From Proteromonas lacertae (lineage: Eukaryota; Sar; Bigyra; Opalinata; Proteromonadidae), in the NCBI GenBank assembly GCA_002245135.1, contig NGBS01000011.1, positions 62,001 to 126,000 on the forward strand: DNA of 64,000 bases, given 5' to 3'. The number at the start of each line of letters is the position of its first letter. Positions within the stretch are counted from its first letter, which is position 1. A model generated the notes under the pieces. The model did not search any database and was not told where the DNA came from. It saw only the letters and a list, made by a program, of their open reading frames with translations. The position numbers were made by a program, and so were the translations under genes. Below, piece by piece: positions 38,534 through 51,190 of this stretch.

Positions 38534-39903
38534 CTACCACTCTTCAATATCATTATTACTGCCATTCTTATTCATTCTTTCCACTCTCATTCTATTAATA
38601 AACTCATTCATCATATTAATTGATGGTTCAAGTAATTTCACTCCATCTCTACACACATCACTTACAGTTAAAGCATTTACAGCATCAAATTGATCAATTT
38701 CTTTTGGATTAATAGCTACACAAATCTTCCCAGTCTTAGGATGGACACAGAAAGGAGCTTTCAGCAAGTGGTTTCTTAATTTACTCACATTAATATCCAA
38801 CCTTGCATAAGTAAAATCAAATAAAGATCTATAGTATTGATTAGTTGCATAAATATTTTTATCTTTCTTTGCTTTAATTCGTTCAAAACATTCATCTTTA
38901 TCTATTAAATTTGATTGTAAATCTTGTAGTATGCTTTCTATCTCTTTTTTCAATTTATCATCATCTTTATAATAATCTAAATAATTCTTAAATATTTTAT
39001 CATCACCTACAATTTCATTCATTCCATAATCTTTAAATTGCTTTTCCAATATTCCTTGAACTTGAGATAAAAATGGATGAAGTTTTAATTCTTTATCTTT
39101 TCCTCTTTCCACATTGAAGAATTCAGCCACTGAAGCACGTTGTTCATCACTTAATAATCTAGCTCGTTCATCACAAACCCAAATATGAATACCTCTTCTT
39201 CCACTGAAAATGTAGAATATATCATTAAAACCAAAAACCTCAGATAAACCAGTTTCGAGTACTTTTAATGCTGTATTGATATAACTCCAACATTGACTAC
39301 AAATTTCTGCTTCTTTGCAGCAAGATCTTACATCATCATAATCTGTAAGATCTATATCAAAAACTAACTCCCTTTGTTCTGGTTTGAATTTTTGACTGGA
39401 AATTGATTGACGATTTTTCGGAGGATAGTTATAAATTGCACCAATATCTATCTTTTGTGGATTTGCATTTGATATGTGTTTTTTCATTTCATCAGAATTT
39501 GAAAAACTTAAAAATCTCATATATATATCATTAGTGGTTGTCACTGACAATTCTCGGTTTTTGAGAGATTCTTCATTTCCATAAGATAACCAATTACAGA
39601 GTGTGTCGTATGGATAATATTTTTGATAATACACTAACATATTATCAACTAAAGAATCTACATCCACTCTTGCGATTTTGGCATTTCGATCTTCTTCAGC
39701 ATTGTTTAATAATCTCTTTTCTATTTATTATATATTAGGTAAATATAATTTAAATTAGTAATAAATATTATATAAATACCTTTTGTTGATTCTTCATTAT
39801 CAGAATTCATATCTTCTTCCATTTCAATTTTATTAGTAAGCCTATGAATACATAAAAATGCTATTCATATATACACTTTTGTTTTATTTGCTTCAGATGA
39901 CAT
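38534..39903 (-). CDS. PRIM1: DNA primase small catalytic subunit
   Basis: The main exon (38534-39667) has the full catalytic signature. RELVFDIDLTDYDDVRSCC contains the metal-binding Asp pair. SQCW completes a Cys zinc site with CCKEAEIC. FSGRRGIHIWVCDERAR is the SGRRGxHxWV nucleotide-binding motif. LRNHLLKAPFCVHPKTGKIC follows. The upstream exon encodes an acidic leader (MEEDMNSDNEESTK, then KRLLNNAEEDRNAKIARVDV). A further small exon starts MSSEANKTK at 39903, so the start could be there or at about 39826. The enzyme makes RNA primers with the PRIM2/Pol-alpha complex in the nucleus. Length is slightly under the usual 400-420. The gene appears intact. Confidence 0.93.
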
Positions 39904-40169
39904 GAAAATTCAATAAAACAAAATTTCGCGCCAAAATACAATGATGTGTATATAGTGTTGTGCATTAGGTATTTATATTTAGCTATGCTTAAAGATAATT
40001 GTTGTTGTGTTTATTTTACTCTTTTCTAAAAATTAAAAGTATGTATGTTAAATGAGTTGTTATTTGTGTGTAAAAAAGATGTTTGACTTAATAAAATAAA
40101 TAATTATGTGGTATTATAACCTTCAAACACATTTACATAAAACATTTCAAAAAATTTGAATTTTTATTA

Positions 40170-41348
40170 TGCAGAAATTAGAGGTATTAGACACTCGCAA
40201 CACGAAAGAATGTGGTAAATTCTGTTACTACCACTGCGCATGTTGTAGAATGTGTCAAAAGAGAGAGTGTTGGCTGATCATTGTATGTTAATCTGTCTAT
40301 TAATAGAGTCCCATACTATTGTTAGTATTTGGAGGTCTTGTAGTAGAAACCACTGTTAAAATCACTTTTGTTAGAGTGTTAGTCTGGGTTTCTGCCTCTT
40401 TGAATCTAATAATCGTATTTACAACAATGATACCAAGATGGGAATATGTATGGTTATACATTTCAAAATGCTTAAGACACACATTCTGCTTTTACTGTAG
40501 ATACATTCGTAAATACAAGAATGAAGAAAGAATCGGTCGTTATGATCCAGCTCCTAGTATTCATCTAACGAAATGTCCACCATGTTGTCCATGTGCCTTT
40601 TGGCCTACTCCTTATCAATATTGTGGAACAGAATGTGCTTCATGTGTGAATATCATTTTAGATATAATCTTCGTATATAGTTATTAATATTCTATATGAT
40701 AGGCGATTATATGTATAGTATTAGTATTATGGAAAAGAGCATTGAAAGCAGATTATGATGAATGTATGAAACATACAACTGATTGTAACAAAGACCACAT
40801 TGATCATTATGAGAAGGAAGTAACTCAATGGATTATATTCTTGATAATATGTATAGTAGTTGGAGTATAACAATATATAATAATAATAATTATTATTGTT
40901 TTATAAATAGTTTTTCAATTGTTGTGTAGGAAGGAATTTAATATATTATCGTATAGCTCAAGCAGCTCATGGTGATTTATCATTATCAATTGATATTGAA
41001 GAAAGTAATAGAAATTCTGAACCAAGTAGATCAACTGAAATGAATAATGATGTTAATAATGGAGGAGGAATAGAATTGACAAGAATTCCAAATAATAATG
41101 GTAGTTTTCATAATAATAACAATAGTAATCGTCAAAGTATAAATTCAACAAATCAAATAACAATTGAAGTGAAAGAAGATGAAGAAGTTAAACAAGAAGT
41201 GAAACAAGAGGTAAAGGAGGAAGTAAAAAATAAAGAAATAAAAAAGGATGGAGAAGTAAAAGAAGATGTGAAAATAGAAAATACTGAAAGTGAAAAGAAA
41301 GATAATGAAGAATTAAAGCCATCTACAGCTCTAGTTCCACCAGTTTAA
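40170..41348 (+). CDS. Cysteine-rich four-TM protein with acidic/basic repeat tail
   Basis: The start at 40170 gives MQKLEVLDTRNTKECGKFCY, with a Cys-rich N-terminus (CACCRMCQKREC). A 28-nt GTATGTTAAT-to-TTAATAG intron leads to two TM helices (SPILLLVFGGLVVE; VLVWVSASLNLIIVFTTMI). Then comes a second Cys cluster (CPPCCPCAFWPTPYQYCGTE). A third TM crosses an intron near 40674 (DIIFAIICIVLVLW), and a fourth (WIIFLIICIVVG) precedes another intron. The C-terminal tail is Asn-rich, then has repeated VKQEVKQEVKEEVK. The Cys clusters may be palmitoylation or metal sites. I do not recognise the family. The gene is divergent from PRIM1, with 266 bp between starts. Confidence 0.6.
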
Positions 41349-41514
41349 ATGAATTTAATAATTCATACATTCTCTTTAATGTAATTATTTGCTTTATGAT
41401 AATTTTTATATTTTATTTGTTCATTTCTTATTTCAACTTAAATATAATGCTTTGTTGTAGATTTATTGAAAGTAATTACATTGAAGAAATTCTTCCAAAT
41501 TTCTTTTAGCTAAA

Positions 41515-43576
41515 ATGAAAGTAATTGATAATTAAATTGGTCAAAATGGGTATTAAATTTAGTAATTAATTTTATAGGTTAAGTCGATTACTTGTGGATA
41601 ATGGTTATGGTGATTTGAAAGTAAAAGTGGGAAATGAAGAGATAACCTGTGTAAAGAACATATTAATGAATGCAAATTCAACAATCAAATAGTTATTACT
41701 AGATGATAAGCAGAGTGAAGTATTAGAGTTGTTTGAAAAACGTGAAATACAGTCATTTTTAGAGATAGAAAAGTTCTATAGCGGAGGTTATATGGAATTA
41801 CATGAGAATAACATCTGTGATATATTGAGATTTAGTATATATTATTATGATAATCGAATAATGAGAATCTGTAAGAGATATTTAAAGAATCATTTGAATG
41901 ATGATATTATGATGGAAATATTCGATATGTTATATGAAATAAATATAAATAATGAAGTATTAAATGAATTAGTTAATATGAGTGAGAATTATATTAATAA
42001 GAATGGATTTAAATACTTAAACGATGGTATATACTGCATATATTTATAATAGATGATTTGTTGTTAAAACTGAATTTTAAATCGATTGCTGAGATGGTAT
42101 AAGAATAAATTGTCGGAGAAAGAAGAGAATAAAGAGGACTTGAATGAGTTTATCTCAATATTAAAATCAAAGATTCATTTGAATGAAATAATAGTAGAAG
42201 AATTAGAAGCAGGGAATTTGTCAATACTGAAAGAGTTTAAACTCGAAATAAAAGAATATGTAAATGATCACATATGTATAAAAACAAAAGAAATTAGTAA
42301 TATTGAATTGATGGAAATAATTAACGAATATTATATTGAAGATGAAAACAAAATTGAGGTGAGTGAAAGTGATATGATAATATTATTAAAGAATGAAGTA
42401 AAAATAGAAATGATAAAGCTATTATCATCTAGTGATGATATAAAACTGATTGAAATTATCTTATCTTTAATAATGGAAATGAAAGCTTCTGAGATTATAT
42501 CATCAGATTTGAAGAGTGTATTGTTATTGAAATTATTATGTGAATATAATCTGACTAAAAGAATTAGAGCATCAAAATGTTTGTGTTTATTTGTGGATAA
42601 CTGTGAGTATATCTCTACAATAAAATGTCTTTGTGGAAAAGAGGTGTTATTTGTTATATTGAATAATGAGTATTATCTTAGAAATGAATCTAAACAGTTA
42701 TTAATAAAATATATTATTGAAATGAATTTAAGTAGAAATGAAAAAGATGAAATGGGTAGAATTATAACTAATAATGAGATGTTGAATGAACTGAAATTTA
42801 ATGATATAACATCTTTTTCATATCCTCAGTCACAATATTCATTTCCAGTAGATGAAGATATTGAACTAATTCCTTTATTTGATGGAAAAGAATGTGAGTT
42901 TACAATAAATCCTTCATTACCTGATGGTATAGTATTAGTTAAAGGCAGTGGAATTATTCATGGAAAAGCAGAAGATTCTTTAGAAAATTGTGAGTTTGAA
43001 ATAATATGTAGAAATAATGTAAGTGAAAAAATATGTAAAATATCAATAGCATTCATGTTGGGTTTATTTACAGAAGTAAACAAAAGTGATGGAATATTTA
43101 TATCAAGTAATGGGAAAATAATGAAAAATACAAATGTCTGTTATAGTCATTGCTATATAAATCTAAAAATGAAAAGTGGGATATATCATATCAAATATAA
43201 GTTTAATCAAAATGGGAGTAAATATGATTCAATTGTTTTAGGATTATCAACTACAAATAATTATGCTGGTAAAGATATTCAAAATAGATCAACAACATGC
43301 AATTATTTTGCTGCTAATGGAAGAAGTCAAGATAGTAATAGTTGTAAGTGGTTTCATGTTGGAACAATCGTTAATAAAAACCCACATTTCAATAATCATA
43401 AAGAAGGTTGTATTTATGAAATGATAGTAAATATGTATAACAGAGTGTTATCCATTTCACTTAATGATTAAATTCCTGTTGAATTAATTAAAGATCTGCC
43501 TTCAACGTTATATCCATATGCTATTTGTAAAGCTAATGCTTCTATTGAATTAATGTCAGTGTCTAAACATAATTAA
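41515..43576 (+). pseudogene. BTB-BACK-SPRY-like host gene, damaged paralog of 3251-4750
   Basis: It aligns in order with the BTB gene at 3251-4750. LVDNGYGDLKV matches VENGFGDVKV, and IEKFYSGGYMELHENNICD matches LEKYYSGGEIELTKSNVCD. After an intron (GTATATACTG to ATAATAG), LLRWYKNKLSEK matches LLKWYSYRINEK. It continues into an Ig/cadherin-like segment (FTINPSLPDGIVLVKGSGII) and a SPRY-like C-terminus (WFHVGTIVNK ... LPSTLYPYAICKANASIELM). Four defects are visible. There is a TAA near 41533, in the leader. There is a TAG near 41687, where the paralog has Lys. There is a one-base frame shift near 42080, before LLRWYK. There is a TAA at 43469-43471, in the SPRY part, with matching sequence continuing beyond. 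It is probably a recent pseudogene, since the rest is open. Confidence 0.65.
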
Positions 43577-43715
43577 ACATTGTTATTATCTTTATACAAT
43601 TATATATTATTGCATTTTGTTATTAACGTCTATTTTGAATTGATAAATGAACAAATAATAATTACTATATAAAGGCATTAAATATCAAACATTTAGCTTG
43701 AATCAGTATTTTGAA

Positions 43716-45341
43716 ATGAGTGAAAATAGGATCAAAGTAGGAAGTTTAGAAAATAAAGAAGGAGTATTTTATTATCGTTATATTTGAATGAATAGATATT
43801 TGGAAATATAGGTAATGAAGCTATAAAGAAAGGCATATCTGCTGGAAATATAAATATCAATACATCTAAAGGTATTTAAATGATTATAATTATGTATTTA
43901 TAGAAGCAGGAATTGCTCAATACTCTGCCAAAACTATAGCGGCAAAAGAAAAGCAAGATGAAATAATACGAAGTGTAGAAGCAGAAAGAAGGGTGAAAAA
44001 ATTAGTAATTCCAACAAATGAAGATGAAATTAAAGCAGCAGTATATTTTTGTGTTAATCTTTTGTTTAATAGTTAAGATCAATAGGTGAGCCAATCACTC
44101 TGTTTGGTGAAAGTGCTGGAGATAGAAGTAATCGTTTAAGAAGATCATTGGTTAGTTTAAACATCACAGATTTAGATCAAAGTCAAATTAAAGCAGCAAT
44201 GTGTCAGAAAACAGAGCATAAAGATGAACAAGTGAAAAACACAGATGAATTCCGTTATCCTGCAGGTCCAGAGTTAATAGAAGCAAGAAAAAGGATATGT
44301 GAATATAGTTTTAAAGAAGTTCCACAACGTTTAAAACAAGCAAAATATCTACAACAGAATTTAGAATTATTCAAAGAAAATTTAAAAGGTATAGAAGATA
44401 GAAGTAATAGACTAACTAAAATGGAAATAATGAGTAGTGAATATGGTGGAAAAAGAAGTTTAAGCTGTATAAGAATCAATAAAAAAAATAATATTTATGT
44501 AACTTCCAGTTGGAGTGGAGAAATAAACGTATGGGATAAAATCAATAACAATAAAATATTAAGTTTAGGAAACGAAGATAATATTCAAATATTTAACATT
44601 GCTTTACATCCACAGTGTGATATAACAAATCAAAATAATATTAAAAATGTAAATATTGCAAGTGGTGATTGTGTAGGAAATATAAAGTTATGGAGTTTAG
44701 ATAATAATAATGGATATATAACTACATTAGAAGGACATTTACAAAGAATTGGTTGTTTGGAATTCCATCCAATAGGTAATTACTTAGGAAGTGTATCTTT
44801 TGATGAATCATTTCGATTATGGGATATTGAAACTCAAAAGGAATTATTAGTTCAAGAAGGTCATTATAAACCAATTCATTCATTATCATTTCAATGTGAT
44901 GGTAGTTTATGTATAACTGGAGATTCAGTTGGTGTTGGAAAAGTATGGGATATAAGAAGTGGTAAATGTATTTATAATTTGATTGGTCATTTGGATTGTA
45001 TAGTAAAATGTGATTGTAGTAAGAATGGTTATTATATTGCAACTTGCAGTAAAGATAATACTTCTAAAATATGGGATATAAGGAATATGAAATGTTTATA
45101 CACTTTGCCTGGGCATTTAGACTTGATTTCTGATATTCGATTTTCACCAATAGATGGTGAATTTTTAGTTACTTCTTCATTTGATAAAACTATAAAAATT
45201 TGGTCAATTAAGACTTTTAAATGTTTAGCTACTTTGAAAGGACATGAGAATAAGATTACAAGTTGTGATTTTGCTAGTGATGAGAATGTTATTGTTTCTT
45301 GTGGTTTAGATAAAACATGGAAGAAATGGCAAGTTTGTTAA
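43716..45341 (+). CDS. PRPF4: U4/U6 snRNP protein PRP4 homolog (WD40)
   Basis: The start at 43716 gives MSENRIKVGSLENKEG. Introns of about 32 nt (GTATTTTATT to GAATAG; GTATTTAAAT to TTATAG; GTATATTTTT to TTAATAG) join short exons into VKKLVIPTNEDEIKAALRSI and GEPITLFGE, the SFM (splicing factor motif) of PRP4. The long exon holds an Arg/Lys-rich helical linker (PQRLKQAKYLQQNLELFKEN) and seven WD40 repeats (for example NIKLWSL, SFRLWDI, GKVWDI, SKIWDI, IKIWSI, ending WKKWQVC). PRPF4 belongs to the U4/U6.U5 tri-snRNP and is needed for spliceosome activation. Intact. It fits a genome that splices very short introns. Confidence 0.93.
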
Positions 45342-45401
45342 AAATAAAAATTAAAAAATTAAAAATAATAAATAATAAAAGATTCTTTTGTTTTTTTTAT
45401 C

Positions 45402-46113
45402 TTATTGAGAAAATGAAAATTCTGAATATTTTGTGAAGAATAATTGTATATTGAATGAATTATTCTGTAATGATTTGATTGGAATTATTTCTCTACTTCT
45501 TTGTATTGCATTATCATCAAATGTATCAATACACCAAACATTCTTATTTATTTCAATACTTTCATTACTTATATGGTGTACGCATACATTTATGTAGAAT
45601 GAAGTGTCTAAAGAAAATATTGGAATGTACTGAGATGATAAATTGAGTTTCACGAATAATAAATTGAAATATTCATCAATCTACAAAATATTATAAAAAT
45701 ATTGTTCAATACCACTCTTGTATCAGTAATTTCTTGATTTAAATTCATTTGGATTGTTGAAATAAATTCTATATGTTCATTTTGATGAAAAACAATCTCT
45801 AATTTGTCAAATTCGCCCTATATATTTTATAATATTAGTCAATAAACAATACTGATTCAAAAAATGGTTTTGTATTCATTAAAATATCATGAATGTACTG
45901 AATTAGGTCAGGATGAATACACATCCTTAAATAAACTCCAAATTTGTGACATCTTTCAAATATTTCTATTAATGACATATTCAAATCCAATACCTTCGGG
46001 ATATAATTGTGACAAGTACACTAAATTGTGAATATAAACTTCCATAAGGTTTAATATATGTTCAATAATTTCTAAAATTGTATGAAATCAAAAATACCCT
46101 CACTAACTGGCAT
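45402..46113 (-). CDS. MAD2L2: MAD2L2/REV7-like HORMA protein
   Basis: Four to five small exons: the start at 46113 (MPVSE), an intron GTATTTTTGA to ATTTTAG, then EIIEHILNLMEVYIHNLVYL and SQLYPE. A further intron leads to EIFERCHKFGVYLRMCIHPD and LIQYIHDILMNTKPFFES, then GEFDKLEIVFHQNEHIEF. The last exon has VWCIDTFDDNAIQRSREIIP, IKSLQNNSFNIQLFF and a short tail. These match REV7 landmarks: YP.gIFe....y.v.vqm..HPeLnqYI.d.L, and the seatbelt ending ..RLIPLKt....lkmQLy. REV7 is the HORMA adaptor of DNA polymerase zeta and shieldin-type complexes. About 200 residues, close to the family's usual length. Intact. Confidence 0.82.
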
Positions 46114-46220
46114 AATAATATGAATTTAAGATTTATAGGGTTTTCAAAACAATTTTCAAATAATTCTATCCCCACAAAAATAAGAAAAACAATTAAAACG
46201 ATGATTAATCTTATTTCATT

Positions 46221-47220
<1,000 letters not shown>

Positions 47221-47349
47221 TTTAAATTTTGGATGAAGGAAAACGAATCTATTTCGATCAATTTTGGAACAATCAACAAAATATGCAAAAAAAGTGTTCT
47301 AAACTTATATATTTTCACTTAAATTTATTATGTACATCATAATCTACAG

Positions 47350-48326
47350 TTATTTTATGCTTTCACAGATTTCTTCACATTTTGAAAATAAATACTCTCT
47401 TTTATTCTTCCAGTATCTATCCAATCTGCTTATCTTTATCTTACAATCACCATAATACAATCCACTCTCATATTCACACAACTTTGAAACAGAACAATAA
47501 ATAGTAGTTGAACAGCCTTCTTCTACTGTTTTTTCTACACATCCATAACAACTCATGGGAGAATGTTTAAAATTACGATATAATTGCGTATTAATCACTC
47601 CTGGATGAACTGCATAAAAATGAACATTCTTCTCTCTCAAACTATATTCATAACATATCTGATTGATTTGTAATTTAGAATTACAATATGCTTTAAACCT
47701 ATTAAAACAACAACCAGTAGGTGGAATAGTATAAAATGGATTTGCAAACCAATGGCTAAATGAGGATAGAAATATTACTCTAGAATGTTCTCTTTCTCTT
47801 AATTGATTTAATAATAATTTAGTTAACAAAAATGGACCTAACACATTAACACTGAAATGAATTTCTAAGTTATTCTCTGTATTCTCAAACTTATCATTAC
47901 CTATTATTCCTGCGTTGTTTATTAATATGTCTAATGGATATTCTTTCTCTTCATATGCTAAACAAAACACTCGAATACTGTGTAAACTACTCAAATCTAA
48001 TTTCATTACTTCTATTTCACTGTTATTTGTTAAATATTTTAATTCATTAGCGAGTTTATTACCTTCAGATATGTTACGACATCCTAAAATCAAATGAGCT
48101 TTAGTTTCTGCTAAAACATGAGCTGTTTCTCTTCCAATTCCACTGGTAGCTCCCTATTATATATTTATAAACTTATAATACTGTTATTATTACATAGCGA
48201 TCTTTCAAATTCACATTTTCGTTTTGAATTATCTCATTTCCAGTTGTCTTACTGTTATATGGATGACTATTAAGATTTATTATTTTTTATCAAAATAAAT
48301 ATATCATACGATTGAAAATTTCCCAT
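47350..48326 (-). CDS. Short-chain dehydrogenase/reductase, retinol-dehydrogenase-like
   Basis: The start at 48326 gives MGNFQS, an intron (GTATGATATA to TTAATAG), then HPYNSKTTGNEIIQNENVNL, then KDRYVIITGATSGIG across another intron (GTATTATAAG to TAATAG). Visible motifs are the TGxxxGxG NAD(P) site, LILGCRN (the Arg favours NADP), DILINNAG, the catalytic Ser in FLSSFSHW, and the YxxxK motif as YCNSK, then HPGVINTQL. This is the classical/RDH11-14-like class, about 300 residues. The N-terminal MGNFQS fits a myristoylation signal, which would put the protein on membranes; this is inference. Substrate unknown. Intact. Confidence 0.85.
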
Positions 48327-48639
48327 TTTAGATAAATGGTTTATGAAAAAAAGATTAGAAATACCCAAAAGTTTTAAAAATACAAAGAAATTGTATTAAC
48401 ATTAAAAATATTTATAAAAATATCAAAAGTAAATGAAGAACTGTTAGAAGGTGAATGACAGTACTTGAAATCAAACATATAGAATTAATACAGCTGTTAG
48501 TAGGATGTTGTAGTATATGTATTATATAACAGTTTCAATATGCAGCACAAATGATTTCAACTCATTCACAGCACTAAAAAGAGTGTAACGTGTGGAGGAA
48601 TGTATATTTAAAATGTATGTATCTTTAATACAGAAAACA

Positions 48640-48712
48640 ATTATAGCATGTTGTTGTGCGCCGTTGAGCTAAATGAGCCGTTGGGCGTTAAGAAGACTTT
48701 TTTCAAAACTAA
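48640..48712 (+). other. GC-richer patch, possible small structured RNA
   Basis: GCGCCGTTGAGCTAAATGAG followed by CCGTTGGGCG stands out in surroundings of about 20% GC. CGCC and GGGCG can pair across it, and a run of six T follows about 20 bases later, as at RNA polymerase III terminators. I see no tRNA boxes. It may be chance. Confidence 0.2.
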
Positions 48713-49723
48713 TATCATATTTATGATGTTGACGATGAGTTATGTTCAAATATATATTTAGTTTGTAATATAGACAACTATTTTGTGCAACATAAAATTG
48801 TTATAATATGTTTCAAAACCTACATAAAACTGTAGTACACATCATATATATGTCAAATATAAAATTAATATATTAGTATTATGTTATAATAAAAAGCAGC
48901 AGTTATACAGGAATTAAGAATTATACCCCTTCTGACTTCATAGTGTTTTCACACAAACATTTTTCAAGCATATTATTTTCTTTTAGTTTTTGTATGATAT
49001 ATATACTTTTTATAGAATGATAAAGAATATAAGAGAAATACATATTAGTCTTCTTATTATTTTTAAGATTATTATTCGAAAGAATAAAAATTGAAGAAGA
49101 TTACTATGTATGTACTATTCAAGAAATTTATCTTTATATATGGTAATAAATAATTTTTTATTATGATTTAGCTTTATATTACAAACACATTTTCAACTAT
49201 CTACTTATATTCACATAATATTCCTTCTAACCTACTCAACTCTTTTGAGCTTCTAAATCGTACATTATACACTCTAATTCCTTCTTCTTTTCTCGAACTA
49301 TTTTAGAAAGAACCATACTTTTTCATATAAACAAACAATTTGCAGTATTTTCATTCATTTTCTTATATTAATAATAACTACATATCTTTTTTAAACCACT
49401 ACATGAAAATCTTTTAGCAAGAGTTAAAAATCACTAATCATCTGTACTAATGGTTTGCTATTATATTATTCTCTATCTCTTTCCTCCTTATATTAATTTA
49501 TATGTAATCCTCATTAGTGATTGACATGTTAAAATATGCAATTAAATAAATAGAATCATTTAATGACAAATTTCTCCAATTAATAATGATTCCATCATTT
49601 AATTACCACATTTAAGACTTGGAACATTCATTTCATCTAATTATTCCTATTAAGAATAAATTAGCATTTATACAACTACTATTCCAGTAAATTTCTATAA
49701 ATCACATATACATAGTATTTAGA

Positions 49724-49795
49724 GTGCTCAAAAAATAACAAGAATCGACACAAACATAAGTTTGATCATTTTCTCAATTTTTATTTTTTGAGCAC
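49724..49795. repeat. Perfect 15-bp inverted repeat (hairpin)
   Basis: GTGCTCAAAAAATAA at 49724-49738 is the exact reverse complement of TTATTTTTTGAGCAC at 49781-49795, with 42 bases between. It could be the remnant of a miniature inverted-repeat element or a structured transcript end. No clear flanking duplication is visible. Confidence 0.5.
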
Positions 49796-50060
49796 CTGCC
49801 TCCTATAGGAAGTAAGGGCTCAATATAATAATATATTATGTGTATATGATGATTATATCAAACATTAATTTAAATATATTAGTCTAATTTTCGTAATCTA
49901 GCTATTTCCTTAATTATTTATAATTGATTTATAGTATAATAAAATAATACACATATGTAACACATAATATTTATATGTACCTATTTATACTTTTATCAAA
50001 CATATTTGTAAATATTTCTAATTATAAACATACAAAACACTAACAGATGTATATTTATTT

Positions 50061-50745
50061 GTTACTCAATGATAATTTAACCTTTGTCTTAAAAATCAAA
50101 TCAAAAATCCATAATAACATCAATGTGTCTTTTTTCTCAGTTTGCATAGCTTCTACTATAGCTAAATTTGCACCTTCTTCTACTACTTTACCTTCTTTTA
50201 CTAATACACCATAAAATTACCAGTCATTGAGACAAGCTAAAAATTTGGAATGATTTACTTCAGGTTTTGGAATCATGCTTTGATAATTTGCTTTCTAAAG
50301 CATTTCTTACATCTATAGTGAAGCTACCTCCATAACCTTCTACTAATCTTTTCATATATTGTACAGCTACCTATTTTAGAAACCTTTGTATGTTTAAAAC
50401 AGAGTTAACTTCTACATCACCACATAATCTCAATACTATTTTTATTTCTTTCCTATTCAATAAACAAGTCTCAATTATCACTTTAACAAGTATATTGGTC
50501 TTATGACATTCCACTACAATAGGAATAATTTCTTTATTTTAATATTTTTAGTCATTTTCTTTTAATGCTACAACAATAACCTTATCTGAGCTATCAGCGT
50601 TATCTTTTATAAATATTTTGGCTTCTTGCAATTTTATCTCTGGAGTTGTTACATCTAGTTGTTACTCTCCTCATTTTTACTTTCTTTCATTATTTTACCA
50701 TCTCTACTGTCTGATTTATCTTCAAGTAGATGGAGCTAAAGGTAA
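50061..50745 (-). pseudogene. Decayed coding remnant of unknown family
   Basis: Several minus-strand stretches read like protein: VTTPEIKLQEAKIFIKDN, SSDKVIVVALKEND, KEIIPIVVECHKTNILVKVI, EIKIVLRLCGDVEVNSVLNI, AVQYMKRLVEGYGGSFTIDV and VVEEGANLAIVEAMQTEK. They are interrupted by stops and changes of frame that do not coincide with GTAT...TAG introns. It is a dead gene or a badly decayed copy. I do not recognise the family. Confidence 0.35.
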
Positions 50746-50776
50746 ACAACTGTTATTATATCTATTGTACCCTATA

Positions 50777-51190
50777 TTATGAATAATGTGTATATTCATA
50801 ATCATCTCTATATATAGTAACGATAGGCTCCTGTGACGCAAAAACTACTAGTTTTTCAAAAATATGATATTCACACCACATTTCTTCAAGAGAAGTACTA
50901 ACTGTTATATTGGTGGCTATTGATGGCTTTACTATATCCATACAATGTTCAACATAAGCTCCAGGTAAAGGAACACGATAATCTACAAATGGTTCTTTTC
51001 TATCAGGATCTGTATCTACTCTAATAAATACATAATAATTCCCAGCTATATATTCTTCATTACAACAATCTGGTATATCAATAATCCATCGATTATTAAA
51101 ACGCATATGTTGATAAATAGCAAGCATTATCTTACCTTCATAATAATAAGGATAGATATAATGTTCATACTTAGGAGGATTAAATGTCAT
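50777..51190 (-). CDS. Intronless 137-residue hypothetical protein
   Basis: A single open frame from MTFNPPKYEHYIYPYYYEGK, rich in Tyr, Pro and aromatic residues. Beta-prone segments follow (WIIDIPDCCNEEYIAGNYYV; FVDYRVPLPGAYVEHCMD). There are no membrane segments and no catalytic motif that I can name. It lacks the short introns of the surrounding host genes and lies next to the virus-like region, so it may be that region's left-most gene. It could equally be an ordinary small host gene. Confidence 0.5.
   Translation of the reverse strand: MTFNPPKYEHYIYPYYYEGKIMLAIYQHMRFNNRWIIDIPDCCNEEYIAGNYYVFIRVDTDPDRKEPFVDYRVPLPGAYVEHCMDIVKPSIATNITVSTSLEEMWCEYHIFEKLVVFASQEPIVTIYRDDYEYTHYS

Larger units (their letters stand above)
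48327..50060. other. Gene-poor AT-rich region
   Basis: No convincing coding frame is visible. It contains a small GC-richer patch around 48655-48690 followed by a T run, and an inverted repeat at 49724-49795, both listed separately. Otherwise it is simple AT-rich sequence. Confidence 0.55.

Noticed and set aside
41685-43471. In-frame TAG and TAA inside otherwise clean coding sequence as evidence for a reassigned stop codon.
   Set aside because: Long intact host genes (receptor, PRPF4, PRIM1, XPR1) contain no internal stops, and all three stop codons end genes. Damage confined to one paralog fits pseudogenisation better.
44722-45042. Minus-strand open frame opposite PRPF4.
   Set aside because: Antisense of WD40 coding sequence, with His/Tyr/Asn-rich composition typical of a shadow frame.
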